Shown: positions 1 through 8,992, numbered from the stretch's first letter. The stretch: 64,000 nt of DNA from Flavobacterium sp. KACC 22763 (GCF_028736155.1 NZ_CP117879.1:806001-870000), one strand, 5' to 3'. The notes: generated by a model not told the origin, from the sequence alone. Numbers and translations are program-made.

Positions 1-412
1 AACTGGACTTAATTCTGGTGCGGATGATTATTTGGTTAAACCTTTTAAATTTGGAGAATTAGACGCCAGAGTAAATGCTTTATATAGAAGATCGCAGCAA
101 GAAACAGAAAAAATTGATACGATCACAATAGCTGATTTAGAAATAAACGGACGCGCCAAAACCGTTAAAAGAGATGGGGAAAATATAGTATTAACGGCGA
201 AAGAATTTAAACTTTTATATTATTTGGCTAAAAATACGGGACGCATTGTTTCGCGCGATCAGATTTTGGACAATGTTTGGGATATCAATTTTGATATGAA
301 TACCAATGTTGTCGATGTATACATTACGTACTTAAGAAGAAAGATAGACAAGCCTTTTTCAACCAAACTGATTCATACCATGAAAGGTTTGGGTTATGTA
401 ATAAAACCATAA
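1..412 (+). CDS. Response regulator, OmpR/PhoB type (5' end outside window)
   Basis: This is the C-terminal part of a two-component response regulator. The frame is open from base 2 and reads through GADDYLVKPF, the end of a receiver domain with the conserved switch Lys followed by Pro. A winged-helix DNA-binding domain follows, with LTAKEFKLLYYLA, VSRDQILDNVW and the terminal hairpin MKGLGYVIKP, as in OmpR/PhoB regulators. The phosphoacceptor Asp lies upstream of the window, so roughly 95 residues are missing. The TTG at base 32 is inside the receiver domain and is not the start. The stop is one base before the ATG of the histidine kinase at 414, so the two form one operon and very likely a cognate pair. 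Family is certain; the target genes are unknown. Confidence 0.93.
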   Translation, partial: TGLNSGADDYLVKPFKFGELDARVNALYRRSQQETEKIDTITIADLEINGRAKTVKRDGENIVLTAKEFKLLYYLAKNTGRIVSRDQILDNVWDINFDMNTNVVDVYITYLRRKIDKPFSTKLIHTMKGLGYVIKP

Positions 413-413
413 T

Positions 414-1796
414 ATGGACATTAGGAAAAAAATCACCTTCAATTATGTTGCTCTTTCTACCTTTAGCACTTCGCTATTGTGTATCATCGTGTTTTTCTTG
501 TTCAGAGAAAACAATCGTTACCACTTTTTAAAGCGTTTAGATGATAGGGCAAAAATTGTAGCTTCAATTCATTTTCAAAAAGACCCTGAGAAAATTAAAT
601 ACTATAAAAATCTTCAGAAAAACGGTCTTGAAGAATTGATCGAAGAAGAAGAGTATGTGCTCAAAATAAATAGTCACAACAGTTTTGATTACAATACAAA
701 CCTAAATCTGCCAAATACTTTTTATACTAATATTTTAAGTACAGGAAAAGACTCGTACGAAAGAGATAATAAATATTATTTAGGACAGATTTTTCAAGAA
801 AACAATCAAAAATATATTGTAATTGTTGGTGCAAGAGACCGTAAAGGAAAAGACACAACAATTTATATTGTCAAAATCATGCTTTTTGGCGGTATCGGAT
901 TTGTGATTCTAGCTTTTCTTTTAGGTCGATATTTAGCAAAACGTGTTATTAATCCCGTAGCAAGAATTACAAAGGAAGTAAAGAGAATTAGTGCTTCTAA
1001 TCTACACAATCGTCTTCCGGAAGTTAAAAACTCTGATGAAATTTCAGATTTGACCAATACTTTTAATAATATGCTGGATCGACTAGAAACTTCTTTTGAG
1101 ATTCAGGCAAACTTTATTAACAATGCTTCTCACGAGTTAAAAACGCCAATTACCACTATTATTGCCGAATCTGAGATTATGCTGCTGAAAGAGAGAGAAA
1201 AGCATGAATATGTAGAATCTTTGCAAAATATTTATAGCCAAGCTTCAAGATTAGGAAACTTGACAGAAAGCCTTCTTAAGCTGACGCAGACAGGATATGA
1301 TGGACAAAAACAAGTTTCAGATATTGCCCGCATGGACGAATTGTTATTGGATGTAAAATCAGATTTAGATAAAATTTATCCAGATAATCGCGTAAGCATT
1401 AAACTGAATTTTGCGCCAGAAGATTCTAATTTATTATTGTTGCCATGTAATAAACCGCTTTTAGAATTGGCAATCAATAATATTATAACGAACGGAGTAA
1501 AGTATTCGGATAACAACGAAGTCTTTGTAAATCTTACGGCCAATAAAGAAATGATCAAAATTGCGATTAATGATATTGGAATCGGAATTCCGCCAGAAGA
1601 TATTCCGCATTTGTATGAGCCTTTCTTTAGAGGAAAAATTGCTGCTAAATACATTGGTTATGGTTTAGGTCTTCCTTTAGCTTCTAAAATTATCAGAATG
1701 CACGATGGGGAACTTCAAGTGCAATCGGAACAAAACAAAGGAACAATCGTTACAATCATCTTCAAAAAAGGCAACATTAAAAAATCTAATGTTTAA
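414..1796 (+). CDS. Sensor histidine kinase, cognate of the preceding regulator
   Basis: This is a membrane-bound sensor kinase of 460 residues. A first membrane segment (about 11-31) and a second (about 152-173) enclose a periplasmic sensor of roughly 120 residues with no recognised fold. A HAMP linker follows (about 175-228), then the HisKA box NASHELKTPITTII with phospho-accepting His240. The HATPase domain has its N-box near N355-N360, the G1 box DIGIGIP near 387-393 and the G2 box GYGLGL at 415-420. All catalytic boxes look intact. The gene begins one base after the response regulator stop, which implies translational coupling. The signal sensed cannot be read from the sequence. The strong OmpR/HAMP/HisKA layout leaves little doubt about the class. 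Confidence 0.95.
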   Translation: MDIRKKITFNYVALSTFSTSLLCIIVFFLFRENNRYHFLKRLDDRAKIVASIHFQKDPEKIKYYKNLQKNGLEELIEEEEYVLKINSHNSFDYNTNLNLPNTFYTNILSTGKDSYERDNKYYLGQIFQENNQKYIVIVGARDRKGKDTTIYIVKIMLFGGIGFVILAFLLGRYLAKRVINPVARITKEVKRISASNLHNRLPEVKNSDEISDLTNTFNNMLDRLETSFEIQANFINNASHELKTPITTIIAESEIMLLKEREKHEYVESLQNIYSQASRLGNLTESLLKLTQTGYDGQKQVSDIARMDELLLDVKSDLDKIYPDNRVSIKLNFAPEDSNLLLLPCNKPLLELAINNIITNGVKYSDNNEVFVNLTANKEMIKIAINDIGIGIPPEDIPHLYEPFFRGKIAAKYIGYGLGLPLASKIIRMHDGELQVQSEQNKGTIVTIIFKKGNIKKSNV

Positions 1797-1878
1797 TTTT
1801 AGAAAATTCTAATTTTAGATTAATAACGGTCTAATTTGCCGAGAGTTATTTTGTAAGTATAAACTAAAAGATATACTT

Positions 1879-2601
1879 ATGAAAAATTTTCTTATACCTA
1901 CAACTTTAAAAGATGATACTATTTCGGCTGTTAAATCTGCGGTAAATCAGTCTAAGAATACTGAATCGGAAATTATTTTAGTATTAGTTTCAGAAGCTCC
2001 TGATACGTTTTCTTCTTCGGGTTTTTTAAGAGAAATGAAATCTGGACTTACCAAAAGCCAGGAAGAAGTTCTGGAAACTTGCCGTTATATTATAGAACAT
2101 ACTTCAAATATTAAACTAAAAGTCCATAACCAATACGGACTTTCAGCACCGATTTTTAAACGTCTTATAGAGGCGTTTTCTGTAAAGCTCATTATTCTCA
2201 CACATTCTTATAAGCAGGAAACCAAAAGAATTCATCAATATTTGGTGCAATTGGCAGGAAATCAGAAATGCCCTATTCTGCATCTCAGTACAGAAATCAA
2301 TAAAGAGGTTTTCCATAAAGCATTGTATGTAGAAAATTCTAGTATGAACATTCATGTAAAAGATGTTCAAGATTTCTTGAGCGCTAATTTCTCTTTTGAG
2401 ATTGTAAGTCAGACTGCCAGTTTTGATGATGACTACGAAAAAGTTGCTCCATTCTTATCAGAAGCCATTTCAAAACATAATATTGATATGTTGGTGGAAA
2501 CTAGAAAAGGCGAAAAAATCAAATTTAAAAAATCTAAAAAAGAAAATGTCAACGAAAAACTAGGGCTTCCGGTTCTTTCATTGTACGAAGAGATGGTTTG
2601 A
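1879..2601 (+). CDS. Universal stress protein-like protein
   Basis: This 240-residue cytoplasmic protein opens with MKNFLIPTTLKDDTISAV, the first strand and helix of a Usp fold. It continues with IILVLVSE, LIILTHS and a QKCPILHL strand that resemble a degenerate Usp domain over about residues 1-138. The classic G-x2-G-x9-G(S/T) ATP-binding signature is not visible, so ATP binding is doubtful. The second half (about 145-240) looks like a worn second Usp-like domain ending in LPVLSLYEEMV. It is monocistronic, between the kinase operon and the bestrophin gene, and is followed directly by a CTAAG-word repeat. Usp-like is the best reading; no specific role is inferred. Confidence 0.65.
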   Translation: MKNFLIPTTLKDDTISAVKSAVNQSKNTESEIILVLVSEAPDTFSSSGFLREMKSGLTKSQEEVLETCRYIIEHTSNIKLKVHNQYGLSAPIFKRLIEAFSVKLIILTHSYKQETKRIHQYLVQLAGNQKCPILHLSTEINKEVFHKALYVENSSMNIHVKDVQDFLSANFSFEIVSQTASFDDDYEKVAPFLSEAISKHNIDMLVETRKGEKIKFKKSKKENVNEKLGLPVLSLYEEMV

Positions 2602-2703
2602 TTTCTAAGCCACTAAGCTTCTGAGGTTCTAAGTTTCTAAGTTTTTTAATTCGTAGACCTTAATGCCTTAGCATCTTAGCTCCTTAGTTTCTTAGAACCT
2701 TAA
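2602..2703. repeat. CTAAG-word inverted repeat
   Basis: The left arm carries several 7-bp words such as ttctaag and cactaag; the right arm carries the complementary series (gccttag, catcttag, tccttag, ttcttag). The repeat starts immediately after the stop codon of the Usp-like gene and ends about 25 bases before the bestrophin start. Transcribed, it could fold into a long imperfect hairpin. Related copies occur at 15613, 25054, 26193, 33584, 34984 and 51406. Confidence 0.8.
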
Positions 2704-2727
2704 AAATATTAATTTAAAACCGAAAAT

Positions 2728-3675
2728 ATGTTATTAAAGAAAAGAATACCAATGAAGTACGTTCTCGGGAAAATTAAAGTAGAAATTGTTTTGGTATTAG
2801 CTTATACCGTACTATTTGAAATTTTTCATCATTATTTCATCAATCTTCCCGTAGATATTCCAATTGCGATTCCAACCATGATTGGTACCATTATTTCCTT
2901 ATTATTAGCTTTTAAGTCCAATCAAGCTTACGATAGATGGTGGGAAGCGAGAATAGTTTGGGGAGCAGTTGTAAATGATTCGAGAACACTGATTCGTCAA
3001 GTTTTAACCTTTTACAATGATCCTGATTATTCTGTTGAAGCAAGTGAGTTCAAAGAAAATTTTGCTAAAAGGCAAATTGCTTGGTGCTACAGTTTAGGAG
3101 AATCACTAAGAAACAGAAACCCCATAAAACCGCTTGAAGGTTTAATTAGCGAAGAAGAAATCAAATACATCAAAAATCATCAAAACGTTCCGAATGCCAT
3201 TTTGATGCTTCACGCAAGAGATTTAAGAACCGCTAAAAATGAAAAGAAAATCAACATGTATCAGCAGGTTGAAATCGACAATACTTTGTCAAGATTATGT
3301 GATGAAATGGGGAAGTGTGAGCGAATTAAAAACACGATTTTCCCAACCACATACAGCATGTACATTAGATTGACTTTGTGTTTATTCATTTTTGTATTGC
3401 CTTTCGGATTAACAAGCGTTTTGAGCTGGTTCGCAATTCCATTGATTACTGCAATTGGTGCCGCTTTCTTTTTAATCGAAAGAATGGCGATTCATTTGCA
3501 AGATCCGTTTGAAAACCGACCAACAGATACGCCAGTTACGGCAATTGCAAATACAATTGAAAAAAATATCAAACAAATGCTGAACGAATATCAAAGTGAA
3601 TTTGATATCCTAAAAGAATTTGAATTAAACGACGAACCTAAGAAAGTCGAGAAAGACGCTTATTTTGTCTTATAA
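2728..3675 (+). CDS. Bestrophin-family (UPF0187) membrane channel protein
   Basis: This is a 315-residue inner-membrane protein of the bestrophin/UPF0187 family. Members form pentameric anion or cation channels. The family signature SNQAYDRWWEARIVWG lies at about residues 64-79, just after a hydrophobic pair of segments (about 18-38 and 46-62). Two more segments lie near residues 210-245 (YIRLTLCLFIFVLPFGL and following). The cytoplasmic tail contains the helical MAIHLQDPFENRPTDTP region typical of the family. Length matches the bacterial family. It is a single gene, with a strong terminator at 3708-3745. Ion selectivity cannot be inferred. Confidence 0.9.
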   Translation: MLLKKRIPMKYVLGKIKVEIVLVLAYTVLFEIFHHYFINLPVDIPIAIPTMIGTIISLLLAFKSNQAYDRWWEARIVWGAVVNDSRTLIRQVLTFYNDPDYSVEASEFKENFAKRQIAWCYSLGESLRNRNPIKPLEGLISEEEIKYIKNHQNVPNAILMLHARDLRTAKNEKKINMYQQVEIDNTLSRLCDEMGKCERIKNTIFPTTYSMYIRLTLCLFIFVLPFGLTSVLSWFAIPLITAIGAAFFLIERMAIHLQDPFENRPTDTPVTAIANTIEKNIKQMLNEYQSEFDILKEFELNDEPKKVEKDAYFVL

Positions 3676-3707
3676 CTATTTAATTTTGGTCTTCTTTTAA
3701 TTGTTGG

Positions 3708-3745
3708 CTGGACAGTGTGTAGTTGCGCTGTCCAGTTTTTTTTTT
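3708..3745 (+). terminator. Rho-independent terminator after bestrophin gene
   Basis: A 10-bp stem (ctggacagtg with cgctgtccag, one G-U pair) is followed by a run of ten T residues. It lies 33 bases after the stop codon. Confidence 0.85.
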
Positions 3746-3746
3746 A

Positions 3747-3886
3747 TTTAAACACATAGAAGCATAGTTCTTTGAATGCAAAAAGGCGTTTCACTTATTT
3801 GAATACACATAGCTATGTGTGAGAAACTAGTTTCTTTCTTTATTCTTTTTTTACAAAAATAAAATCTATGCTTCTATGTGTTTAAA
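3747..3886. repeat. Long inverted repeat with inner palindrome
   Basis: The 21-base arms at 3747-3767 and 3866-3886 are perfectly complementary (core cacatagaagcatag). Inside, a perfect 16-bp palindrome acacatagctatgtgt lies at 3805-3820, flanked by a gtttcac/gtgagaaac pair. The element lies between the convergent bestrophin and MocR genes and ends about 6 bases from the MocR stop. It could serve as a terminator on the minus strand. Its function is unknown. Confidence 0.85.
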
Positions 3887-3891
3887 AGATT

Positions 3892-5313
3892 TTATAGTTG
3901 CTTCGCCAATCTTCCCAACGTCTGAATAGCAGTTCTCAATTCGTTAGACCAAGGCAATCCAAAACTCAATCGCATGCAATTTGAAAATTGGTTTTGAAAA
4001 GAGAAAATTCTTCCCGGAGCAATACTAATATTATGTTTCAGTGCTAAATGATAAAAAGCTACGGTATCGATTTTTTTATCCAATTCGACCCAAAGAAAGA
4101 AACCGCCTTGAGGCTGACTCACTTTGGTTCCCGCAGGAAAAGATTCTAAAACAGTATTGATATAATTGGTGCAGTTTCGATTCAAAATCTGGCGAATTTT
4201 TCTAAGATGGTTTTCATAACGGCCGTTTTTTAGAAAATCTCCAACCACTTCGTGTGTAATAGTTGAATTGGAGATTGTATGGTACAATTTGGTTCTCAGA
4301 ACTTCTTTTTTAAACTTCCCTGGAGAAACCCAACCCACCCGATAGCCCGGTGCTAGACTTTTAGAAACCGAACTGCAGCACAAAACAATACCGCTTTCAT
4401 CATACGTTTTACAGTTTGTTGGACGACTTGTTCCAAAATACAAATCGCCGTGAATATCATCTTCAATTAAAGGAACATTATAAAAATCCATTAAACGGAC
4501 GATTTCCTTTTTATGTTCGTTTGGCAGCATGCTTCCCGACGGATTACTGAAATTGCTCATCAAAACGCAGGCTTTTACCTTCTTTGTAGAAAGTGTTTTT
4601 TTTACTGCTTCAATTTCAATTCCTGTTGTCATGTTGGTAGGAAGCTCCATTACATACAAACCCAAAGATCTCGCCAATTGCAGAATTCCAAAGTAAACAG
4701 GGCTTTCTGTAATAATGGTGTCTCCTGGTTTAGTCAGCGTTAATAAACAATCTGAAATGGCCGAAATACAACCTGGTGTAGTTATAATATCATCTTCAGT
4801 CAAAGAACCGCCCCAAGTAAAAGACCAGCGCGCAATTTCTTTTCTTAAATGACTATTTCCTTCAATTTCCTCATAACTCGTTCCGCTGTTGGGCAATTGG
4901 CGCATGGCTTGAACCATTCCTTTATTCAGTTTCGCAATCGGAAGCAATTCATTGGACGGAAAACCAAGCGAAAGCATCGTAATGTCTTTTTTGCGCATAT
5001 CGCCATAAACCAAATCCACTAAATCCTCGCGTTCAATATTTTCAAGAGTTAAAAGCGGTTTACTTGCAGATGGTTCTGGAATTGTTCTTGCCGAAATATT
5101 ACTTACATAATAGCCCGATTGTGGTCTTGATTCGATCAAAGAACGGCTTTCGACTTCATAATAAGCTTTGCTGACAGTGCTCATACTATAACCCGTTTCA
5201 GCGCAGACTTCTCGAATAGAAGGCAGTTTGTCGCCTACATTCAAAAGTCCAGACTTGATCTGTTTTTCGATGAGGTCAGCAAATTGAAGATATAAGTAAT
5301 TGGAATTTTTCAT
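3892..5313 (-). CDS. MocR-type regulator: GntR wHTH fused to PLP aminotransferase fold
   Basis: This is a transcription regulator combining a GntR winged helix (about residues 5-75, with SGLLNVGDKLPSIREV) and an aminotransferase fold I domain (about 105-465). PLP-binding residues are visible: Asn in SNFSNPSGS, Asp in PLIEDDIHGDLYF, and the Schiff-base Lys (about 318) in SSVSKSLAPGYRVGW. I place the start at the ATG at 5313 (MKNSNYLYLQFADLI); an in-frame extension to 5397 has no homology to the family and would overlap the divergent gene's leader. The gene is divergent from an EamA exporter, a common MocR arrangement, and direct repeats at 5323-5330 and 5347-5354 may be its operator. The ligand is unknown. 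Confidence 0.92.
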   Translation of the reverse strand: MKNSNYLYLQFADLIEKQIKSGLLNVGDKLPSIREVCAETGYSMSTVSKAYYEVESRSLIESRPQSGYYVSNISARTIPEPSASKPLLTLENIEREDLVDLVYGDMRKKDITMLSLGFPSNELLPIAKLNKGMVQAMRQLPNSGTSYEEIEGNSHLRKEIARWSFTWGGSLTEDDIITTPGCISAISDCLLTLTKPGDTIITESPVYFGILQLARSLGLYVMELPTNMTTGIEIEAVKKTLSTKKVKACVLMSNFSNPSGSMLPNEHKKEIVRLMDFYNVPLIEDDIHGDLYFGTSRPTNCKTYDESGIVLCCSSVSKSLAPGYRVGWVSPGKFKKEVLRTKLYHTISNSTITHEVVGDFLKNGRYENHLRKIRQILNRNCTNYINTVLESFPAGTKVSQPQGGFFLWVELDKKIDTVAFYHLALKHNISIAPGRIFSFQNQFSNCMRLSFGLPWSNELRTAIQTLGRLAKQL

Positions 5314-5322
5314 TGCAAAAAT

Positions 5323-5354
5323 AAAAACTGTTATGTTGCAATTTACAAAAACTG
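5323..5354. promoter_or_regulatory. Candidate MocR operator: direct repeats
   Basis: Two copies of aaaaactg (5323-5330 and 5347-5354) lie 24 bases apart in the 111-base gap between the divergent MocR and EamA genes. Each is followed by a similar t/a/g-rich stretch (ttatgttgc and tatctgtattgc). MocR regulators often bind direct repeats roughly two helical turns apart. This is an inference from position and spacing only. Confidence 0.4.
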
Positions 5355-5424
5355 TATCTGTATTGCTGTTTAATTTTTTAGAAATTTGCTTCATCAAAAG
5401 AAAATAAATTCAAAAGCGAATTTT

Positions 5425-6339
5425 GTGAAAACAACAAAGTACTACGTAGCAGCCATTTCAGCCTTTATTACATGGGGGCTTTTTAGCTTAGTTTTAAAAC
5501 CGATACATGATTATCCGTCATTGGATATTCTGTTTTTTCGTGTTTTTAGCTGTGGTATTTTAATGCTTTTGATTGCTTTTTTATTCAAAAGAAGACAAAT
5601 AAGAGAAACCAGTGATATTTTTAAAGCTTTGCCAAAATCAGAAAAAAGAAAATCAATTCTTTTAAATATTGGAGGAAGCGCATTTTTGATGGCCAATTGG
5701 TTTACGTTCATTTACGTAGTGAATCATATCAGCGTAAAAGCCGCTTCTCTGGCTTATCTTGTTTGCCCAATTTTGACTACATTATTAGCTTATTTTATAC
5801 TAAACGAAAAACTGCTAAAAACGCAATGGCTTTCTGTAGGATTAAGCATTTCGGGATGTTTATTGCTTTCATATAGCGATATCATGGATATGTTTTTCAG
5901 TATTATTATAGGCCTTACTTATGCTGCATATTTAGTGAGCCAACGTGCTAATAGAGGTTTTGACAAGTTTATTGTTTTGACTTTTCATATCACATTGGCA
6001 GCATTGTTTTTATTACCGTTTTATCCGGTTTTTGGGGGACCGGTACCAACGGAATTTAAGTTTTATTTCTGCATTGAAACCATTGCAATTGTATTTACTA
6101 TAATTCCGTTATTTCTCAATTTATATGCACTTTCAGGAATCAACTCTTCGACAGTTGGAATGTTATTAAACATTAATCCGATGATTGCATTTGGTTTGGC
6201 AGCCTTTTTTTTCAAAGAAAACATCACGCCTTTGCAGATTACAGCATACGGTATCATTTTTACCGCAGTGTTAGTTTTTAATTCGCATCATATTTTTGCC
6301 CTAAAGCAAAAAATGACCTCAATATCCAAAGGTTCTTAA
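5425..6339 (+). CDS. EamA/DMT-family transporter
   Basis: This is an inner-membrane exporter of the drug/metabolite transporter superfamily, about 304 residues with ten predicted membrane helices in two EamA repeats. The first repeat starts at YYVAAISAFITWGLFSLV; the second ends with the TPLQITAYGIIFTAVLVF helix. The overall look resembles RarD-type EamA proteins. I prefer the GTG start at 5425 (VKTTKYYVAA); the open frame extends back to a TTG at 5386 inside the regulatory gap. It is divergent from the MocR regulator, which probably controls it. A clear terminator follows at 6405-6440. The substrate is not predictable. Confidence 0.87.
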   Translation: MKTTKYYVAAISAFITWGLFSLVLKPIHDYPSLDILFFRVFSCGILMLLIAFLFKRRQIRETSDIFKALPKSEKRKSILLNIGGSAFLMANWFTFIYVVNHISVKAASLAYLVCPILTTLLAYFILNEKLLKTQWLSVGLSISGCLLLSYSDIMDMFFSIIIGLTYAAYLVSQRANRGFDKFIVLTFHITLAALFLLPFYPVFGGPVPTEFKFYFCIETIAIVFTIIPLFLNLYALSGINSSTVGMLLNINPMIAFGLAAFFFKENITPLQITAYGIIFTAVLVFNSHHIFALKQKMTSISKGS

Positions 6340-6404
6340 TTCTTAGTTTTCATATTTTTTATTGGTTTAAAATCGAAAATTGTCAGAATCTTAACAGGAT
6401 GTTT

Positions 6405-6440
6405 AAACAGGAATGAGTATATTTCATTCCTGTTTTTTTA
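6405..6440 (+). terminator. Rho-independent terminator after EamA gene
   Basis: A perfect 12-bp stem (aaacaggaatga with tcattcctgttt, 7-base loop) is followed by a T run. Confidence 0.9.
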
Positions 6441-6463
6441 TGTTCTAAACAGAAAAATTATTT

Positions 6464-6636
6464 AGCCACAGATTATACAGATTAAAAGGATTATATTCTT
6501 TGGGCAAAAAAATGTTGCCACGAATTACACGAATTTCCACAAATTTTGTTCACTATTTTAGAATAATTAATTCGTGGAAATTCGTGTAATTCGTGGCAAA
6601 CAAAAAAATCTGTTTAATCAGTGGTAGAAAAAACTA
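6464..6636. repeat. Two-shell nested inverted repeat
   Basis: The inner shell is a perfect 26-bp inverted repeat at 6515-6540 and 6574-6599 (word cacgaattacacgaattt) around a 33-base spacer. The outer shell is an imperfect pair of 'ccacagattatacagatt' type words at about 6466-6485 and 6608-6626. It fills most of the 319-base gap between the EamA terminator and the acyl-CoA oxidase gene. Its right arm is open in the frame of that gene and gives a false upstream start at 6593. The rest of this gap shows no gene. Confidence 0.9.
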
Positions 6637-6658
6637 TTACGAACCGAATACTTATTAT

Positions 6659-8917
6659 ATGAAACCAGCCAAACTTCAAGCCTTTACTCCGTTATTTTAT
6701 TTAGTGTGGTCAGATGATTTACTGACACAGAAAGAATTTACAACTTTACAAGGATTTATAAATTCTCTAAATGTGTTATCTCCAGACGAAAAAGAATATT
6801 TGCTTTCTAAAGTAGATATTTCAAATCCGCCTTCGCGAAATGAACTCACAAAATGGAAATTAGATATTGAAAAAAGCATTCAGGATAAATCTTCTATAAA
6901 ATCGATTTTTGATATTGCTAAAGCACTTTCAGGCAGTGATTTGGATTTGACGCCAATCGAATCTGATTTCAAAAAACTAGAAAATGATTTGGGAATTTTG
7001 GGTGAAGAAGCGCTTCAAAACTTTAAAACCAAAGCAGGTTCTTTTACAGCCAACTCTCAAACCAATGCGAGTTTTGATATTCAGAAAATCACTCGAATTT
7101 TAGACGGAAAAGAAGCTGCAATAATTGAAAGAGTTAAATCTGTGATTTCGAGACCTGAATTTGCATATGAAACGTCTACCGATATTAACGTTTTTAGACA
7201 AACAGTTTACAAATGGTGCAAAATTCTAGCCGATGAAAATTTAGGAAGCATGGCTTATCCGAAAGAATACGGTGGAGGAGGAAATATCGAAGATTATTTT
7301 GCCATTATGGAAACGCTGAGTTATCACGATTTGAGTTTGGTAATTAAATTTGGTGTTCAATTCGGACTTTGGGGAATGAGCGTTCAATCTTTAGGAACTG
7401 AAAAGCATTATGCAAAATATTTAAAAGATATTGGTTCGCTGAAACTTCCAGGCTGTTTTGCCATGACCGAAACACATCACGGATCGAACGTAAAAGGTTT
7501 AGAAACTACAGCAACTTACAATCATAGCGATCAGACTTTTACCATTCACACACCAAATAAAAATGCGCAAAAAGAATATATTGGCAATGCAGCCGTTCAC
7601 GGACAAAAAGCAACTGTTTTCGCGAAATTAATTATTGACGATCACGATTACGGCGTGAATGCCTTTGTGGTTCCGTTACGCGATCCAAATGGAAATGTCG
7701 TAAATGGCGTAACAATTGGCGATTGTGGTCATAAAATGGGATTGAATGGTGTAGATAACGGAACCATTAGTTTCGATAATGTAGTAATTCCGAAAGAAGA
7801 TATGTTGGATCGTTTTGCCTCGGTAAATGAAAAAGGAGAATTTGAGAGTCCGATTCCGAGTGACAATAGACGTTTTTTTACTATGTTAGGCACTTTGGTT
7901 GGAGGAAGAATTGGGATTCCGCGTTCGGCTTTAGCGGCAGCGAAATCTGGACTGACAATTGCCATTCGCTACAGCGATCAAAGAAGACAATTCGGACCAG
8001 AAGGCGGATCTGAAGTTCCGATCCTAAATTATAGAATGCATCAGCGCAGATTATTGCCGCATTTAGCAAAAACTTATGCTGTCCATTTTGCACTTCAATA
8101 TCTAACCAATAGATTTTTGAACAGAACCGAAGCTGAAATGCAAGAAATTGAGGCGTTAGCGGCAGGAATGAAATCATATTCTACTTGGAGCACAAGAGAT
8201 ATTCTGCAGGAATGTCGTGAAGCCTGCGGAGGAAAAGGATATTTGTCTGAAAACCGAATCGATGCGCTTAAAAATGATACTGAAATCTATACCACTTTTG
8301 AAGGTGATAATACGGTTTTAATGCAATTGGTAGCCAAAAATCGTTTGGCAGAATTCAGAAAATCGTTTGGAGAAATGGGCTCGCTGGGAATCATTAATTA
8401 TGTGTACGAGAATGCTAAAACGGCCATTGCAGAAAAAAATCCAATCGCAACTAGAAGAACTGATGATGAGCATTTATTGGATGGAGAATTTCATCTTCAA
8501 GCATTTGTTCACAGAGAAAAGACAATTTTGGCTTCTGCAGCGCGACGCATCAAGAAATTAATTGACAGTGGATTAGAACCTTATGACGCTTTTAATGTGG
8601 TTCAGCATCAAATGATTGATGTCGCACAGGCCTATTTGGAAAGAATAGTTTTAGAACAATTTCAGATTGCAATAAAAACCGTTGAAGACGAACCTTCAAA
8701 AGCAATTTTGACAAAACTGAATCAGCTGTACGCACTTTCTACAATCGAAAAAAATAAAGCTTGGTATTTGGAAGATGGTTATATGGAAGCCGTAAAAACT
8801 AAAGCAGTCCGTAAAATTGTAAATCAGCTTTGCTGGGATATTCGTCCCGATGCTGTGGCTTTAGTAAATGCTTTTGATATTCCAGAAAGCTGTTTAGCAG
8901 CGCCAATTGCGGTTTGA
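6659..8917 (+). CDS. Acyl-CoA oxidase/dehydrogenase family protein
   Basis: This is a large (752-residue) FAD-dependent acyl-CoA dehydrogenase-superfamily enzyme, expected to introduce the alpha-beta double bond of acyl-CoA in fatty acid breakdown. The flavin-binding CFAMTETHHGSNVKGL segment lies near one third of the protein. The motif TTFEGDNTVLMQL carries the Glu expected to be the catalytic base and is closer to acyl-CoA oxidases than to short dehydrogenases. A long C-terminal region fits the ACOX layout. I start at the ATG at 6659 (MKPAKLQAFTPLFYLVW); the frame is open to 6593 only because it runs through an intergenic repeat. Whether it passes electrons to oxygen or to ETF cannot be told here. 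Confidence 0.9.
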   Translation: MKPAKLQAFTPLFYLVWSDDLLTQKEFTTLQGFINSLNVLSPDEKEYLLSKVDISNPPSRNELTKWKLDIEKSIQDKSSIKSIFDIAKALSGSDLDLTPIESDFKKLENDLGILGEEALQNFKTKAGSFTANSQTNASFDIQKITRILDGKEAAIIERVKSVISRPEFAYETSTDINVFRQTVYKWCKILADENLGSMAYPKEYGGGGNIEDYFAIMETLSYHDLSLVIKFGVQFGLWGMSVQSLGTEKHYAKYLKDIGSLKLPGCFAMTETHHGSNVKGLETTATYNHSDQTFTIHTPNKNAQKEYIGNAAVHGQKATVFAKLIIDDHDYGVNAFVVPLRDPNGNVVNGVTIGDCGHKMGLNGVDNGTISFDNVVIPKEDMLDRFASVNEKGEFESPIPSDNRRFFTMLGTLVGGRIGIPRSALAAAKSGLTIAIRYSDQRRQFGPEGGSEVPILNYRMHQRRLLPHLAKTYAVHFALQYLTNRFLNRTEAEMQEIEALAAGMKSYSTWSTRDILQECREACGGKGYLSENRIDALKNDTEIYTTFEGDNTVLMQLVAKNRLAEFRKSFGEMGSLGIINYVYENAKTAIAEKNPIATRRTDDEHLLDGEFHLQAFVHREKTILASAARRIKKLIDSGLEPYDAFNVVQHQMIDVAQAYLERIVLEQFQIAIKTVEDEPSKAILTKLNQLYALSTIEKNKAWYLEDGYMEAVKTKAVRKIVNQLCWDIRPDAVALVNAFDIPESCLAAPIAV

Positions 8918-8945
8918 TTTTAAACCATTAAAGTAATATAAGTTT

Positions 8946-8992
8946 TAAAAAAAGCTTTGTCAGAATTTAGAATTTTGACAAAGCTTTTTTTA
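8946..8992 (+). terminator. Rho-independent terminator
   Basis: A stem of aaaaagctttgtca with tgacaaagcttttt and a T run lies 30 bases after the acyl-CoA oxidase stop. It is nearly symmetric, so it may also stop the convergent gene whose stop is at 9039. Confidence 0.88.

Noticed and set aside
5314..5397. Upstream extension of the MocR ORF.
   Set aside because: It would overlap the divergent leader and the probable operator; the GntR domain starts right after the ATG at 5313.
6593..6658. Upstream extension of the acyl-CoA oxidase ORF.
   Set aside because: It is encoded by the right arm of an inverted repeat and has no family likeness; ATG 6659 starts the recognisable protein.
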